A stretch of DNA of 64,000 bases from an uncultured Paracoccaceae bacterium (GTDB lineage: Bacteria; Pseudomonadota; Alphaproteobacteria; Rhodobacterales; Rhodobacteraceae). The notes under the pieces are model-generated. The model was not told where the DNA came from. It saw only the letters and a list, made by a program, of their open reading frames with translations, and ran no database searches. This document shows, piece after piece, positions 62,000 through 64,000 of the stretch. The DNA lies in the NCBI GenBank assembly GCA_947489445.1, contig CANLDN010000004.1, positions 186,001-250,000 of the forward strand, in the 5' to 3' direction. Position numbers and translations under genes: made by a program. The first letter of the stretch is position 1. Each line of letters begins with the position of its first letter.

Positions 62000-62989
62000 T
62001 TACTGTGTCGCTGCCCGTGTTGCCGCCCTGTCAATCGCATTGATCACGACCTCCGGCTCTGCGTGATGGGGCATGTGCCCGACACCTTCAAGTCGCGTCA
62101 GGTTGGCTGAAGGGACAATCTTGATCACCTCTTCGGCGTGAATATGAATGGGGACGGTGGTGTCGGCTGTGCCGTGGACGATCTCAATCGGGAGGGTCAA
62201 TTCAGGATAGCGCGCCGAGATTTCGACGACCTTAGGCCGCAATGTGTTCACTTGCCGGATGTTGGCGCGGAAATTTTCGGGGCGCAATGTCAGCCGTGCG
62301 CCGATATGTTCGGCATAGCCTTCGGGTGCGTCCTGCGGTGCAAAAGTGCCTTCGATCCGGTCACGCACGACGCTTTCAGGCACCAGCGCTGAGATGAGCG
62401 GGACGGCAACAGCGCCGCCAAAGGCGGTGCCGTTGATCCGGTAATACACGCCCAAATCGCCGGGCCATGGCATGGTGACGCCCGCAAGGGATACCACCGC
62501 TTTGGCGTTGACGGGGCTTTCGATGTCCAGATCATGCACGGCCCATGCGTAAGACACGATGCCACCAAAGCTGTGCCCGACCAGGATCGGGTCGGTAATC
62601 CCCAGATTGGTTGCGGCTTCACGCAGCATGATTGCCTGTTGCAGGGGCCCTTCGCCTTCGGTTGCCGTTGCACCGATATCCACGCCCGGCACCCGGTCAG
62701 TATACCCCAAGCCCGGCCGGTCAAAGGCCGTAACCGTATAGCGATCTGTAAGCCGTCCCATCAGATCAAAGGTGAATTCCCGCAGGTTTCCGCCCGCACC
62801 GTGGATCAGGATTAGATGCGGCCCGCTGCCTTCCTGCACATAGTGCACACGTCCGCCTACCACATCCACAAACTGCCCCACCGGCGGAAAGGATTGTTCG
62901 GCCCGCGTGGCGCGGTAGTTGGCGCAGCCTGCCACAACGGCGCTAAGCCCTAATGTCAGTGCGGTGAGAGCGATCGTTTTACGTGCCAA
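62000..62989 (-). CDS. Alpha/beta hydrolase lipoprotein
   Basis: Protein of 329 aa with a lipoprotein signal ending VVAGC (Cys22). The oxyanion motif is LIHGAGGN, the nucleophile Ser140 lies in [13 protein letters not shown], an acid is in [10 protein letters not shown] and the His in [12 protein letters not shown] cap domain lies at 170-240. Likely an esterase or lipase on the periplasmic side. It overlaps the end of metA by 11 bases, so it may be co-transcribed with it. Confidence 0.87.
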   Translation of the reverse strand: MARKTIALTALTLGLSAVVAGCANYRATRAEQSFPPVGQFVDVVGGRVHYVQEGSGPHLILIHGAGGNLREFTFDLMGRLTDRYTVTAFDRPGLGYTDRVPGVDIGATATEGEGPLQQAIMLREAATNLGITDPILVGHSFGGIVSYAWAVHDLDIESPVNAKAVVSLAGVTMPWPGDLGVYYRINGTAFGGAVAVPLISALVPESVVRDRIEGTFAPQDAPEGYAEHIGARLTLRPENFRANIRQVNTLRPKVVEISARYPELTLPIEIVHGTADTTVPIHIHAEEVIKIVPSANLTRLEGVGHMPHHAEPEVVINAIDRAATRAATQ

Positions 62990-63896
62990 TTTTATCCAAC
63001 TCGAAGTTTGTGGTCTGATAGATCTGGTTTATCCAATTGCCATATAGAAGATGTGCATGGCTTCGCCACCTGTTTTGCGGCTCTCTCGCGGGATCGTCAT
63101 TTGGATAGTAGTTCATCGGCACGTTGATGGGGGTGCCGTTTTCCACGTCCCTGTCGTATTCCTGTTTCAGCGTGCCGCTGTCATATTCGAAATGGTTGAA
63201 GATATAGAGCGCGCGATGATCCTTGTCTTCGACAAGGCAGGGGCCTGCCTCGTCGCTGGTGATCAGCGTATCAAGACCATGGGCGGCGTCGATCTCGGCC
63301 TGCCGCATTTCCGTCCACCGGCTGACAGGGATCACGCAATCATCCGAAAACCCGCGCAAATAGGGTGAGGCGGGGGCCGTGTTCCGGTGCCGGAAACAGC
63401 CGAATGCCTTTTGATCAAGGATGTGTTTCTTGACCCCGTGGAAATAATTAATCATCGCCATGCCCCCCCAACAGACCCCGAAGGTGGAATGCACATGGGT
63501 TTGGGTCCAGTCGAAGACCTGAGTCAGTTCGTCCCAATAGGTGACCTCTTGGAAGGGTAGGTGTTCGATCGGGGCGCCGGTGATGATCAGCCCGTCGAAT
63601 TTCTGGTCCTGCACGTCCGAGAAGGGCCGATAGAATTCTTCCATATGTGCCGCAGCCGTATTCTTAGTCTGATGTTCGGACATCCGGATCAGCGAGAATT
63701 CGATTTGTAGTGGTGTCGCCCCAATCAGCCGGGCGAACTGGTTTTCGGTCTGGATTTTCTTGGGCATCAGGTTCAACAGCGCGATCCGCAGCGGGCGGAT
63801 GTCCTGACGGGCGGCTGTATCTTCATCAAGCACCATAACGCCTTCGTTCGACAGAACGTCATAGGCGGGCAGGGCGGCGGGCAGTTTAATGGGCAT
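62979..63896 (-). CDS. metAA: Homoserine O-acetyltransferase (MetA/MetAA family)
   Basis: Protein of 305 aa of the MetA family, activating homoserine for methionine synthesis. Catalytic residues are Cys142 (FGVCWGG), His235 and Glu237 (FNHFEYD). Residue 111 is Glu ([10 protein letters not shown]); in this family Glu111 selects acetyl-CoA whereas Gly111 selects succinyl-CoA, so acetyl transfer is predicted. Length is normal. A gene ending 37 bases upstream on the same strand suggests a larger operon. Confidence 0.92.
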   Translation of the reverse strand: MPIKLPAALPAYDVLSNEGVMVLDEDTAARQDIRPLRIALLNLMPKKIQTENQFARLIGATPLQIEFSLIRMSEHQTKNTAAAHMEEFYRPFSDVQDQKFDGLIITGAPIEHLPFQEVTYWDELTQVFDWTQTHVHSTFGVCWGGMAMINYFHGVKKHILDQKAFGCFRHRNTAPASPYLRGFSDDCVIPVSRWTEMRQAEIDAAHGLDTLITSDEAGPCLVEDKDHRALYIFNHFEYDSGTLKQEYDRDVENGTPINVPMNYYPNDDPAREPQNRWRSHAHLLYGNWINQIYQTTNFELDKIGT

Positions 63897-63932
63897 GAGC
63901 GTGGTCCTGATCAGAGGGGAGAGATAGGGCGA

Positions 63933-63998
63933 TCAGCCCCGCATCTCAAGGGCGTCAGCGATCATGCTGACAAAGCCCTCCGTATCTTTGACCTGCGC
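63933..63998 (-). CDS. C-terminal end of a gene running off the window
   Basis: The last 21 codons of a minus-strand frame (ending SMIADALEMRG, then TGA) lie just upstream of metA. The amphipathic helix and GC-rich codon use look like coding sequence. Too little is visible to name the product. Confidence 0.45.
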   Translation of the reverse strand, partial: AQVKDTEGFVSMIADALEMRG

Positions 63999-64000
63999 AA

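Overview
The window comes from the chromosome of an alphaproteobacterium, most likely a marine Rhodobacteraceae (Roseobacter-group) member. The evidence is gene content and order: a rplU with a Lys/Ala/Pro-rich C-terminal extension followed by rpmA, GNAT acetyltransferases, obgE, proB and proA; a chpT phosphotransferase (CckA-ChpT-CtrA relay); an olsB-olsA ornithine-lipid pair; ctaA; and DUF1127 and DUF3553 small proteins. Overall base composition is GC-rich, with one clearly AT-rich block at about 8.5-10.85 kb. Species cannot be fixed from sequence inspection alone. All identifications are by reading protein motifs; no database search was run.

Layout. 1-2.8 kb: the end of an AlaX-type alanyl-tRNA editing protein, a small secreted M35-like metallopeptidase, a small membrane protein and an AI-2E/PerM family transporter. 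2.9 kb: tRNA-Ser(GGA). 3.4-16.4 kb: a surface-polysaccharide cluster, all on the minus strand. In transcription order it holds a remnant EPS-type MarR regulator, an initiating sugar transferase, a PglD/NeuD acetyltransferase and a DegT aminotransferase. These are followed by an intact EPS-type MarR regulator, wecB, wecC, a Wzy-like polymerase, a Wzx-like membrane protein, a fused dehydrogenase/Gfo-Idh oxidoreductase, a heparinase II/III protein and a GT4 glycosyltransferase. 16.9-25.8 kb: a type VI secretion accessory/effector island with VgrG, a lone GcvH, a DUF2169 protein, a catalytically dead ketosynthase-like protein, a PAAR-like Tox-GHH2 nuclease effector, a beta-propeller-like protein (candidate immunity), a DUF6484 protein and a TIGR02270 protein. 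No sheath, baseplate or membrane-complex genes are present.

25.9-33.2 kb: an orphan EnvZ-type kinase, an MBL-fold hydrolase, tRNA-Asn, a dimethylglycine-dehydrogenase-like flavoenzyme, tRNA-Ser(CGA) and three small envelope proteins. 33.4-40.8 kb: rplU-rpmA, three tandem GNATs, a Tat-exported alpha/beta hydrolase, obgE, proB and proA. 40.8-49.4 kb: chpT, DUF3553, olsBA, a ThiE-like protein, TfoX, TrmJ, CtaA, an M32 carboxypeptidase, an ECHDC3-like protein, a thioesterase and DUF1127. 49.5-54.9 kb: a MocR regulator with palindromic operators, rplM-rpsI, and a PotBCA-like ABC transporter without a binding protein. 55-64 kb: a YqiJ-flotillin operon with a strongly patterned promoter, a PagL-like lipid A deacylase, a TetR regulator, PPK2, a duplicated DUF1330-like secreted protein, a LysR regulator, a lipoprotein hydrolase and homoserine O-acetyltransferase.

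The most interesting material is the T6SS effector island (the effector/propeller pair, the dead ketosynthase and the lone lipoyl-carrier protein) and the duplicated, truncated EPS regulator that is translationally coupled to the initiating sugar transferase. The phased repeats in front of yqiJ and the palindromes flanking the MocR start are also worth a second look.
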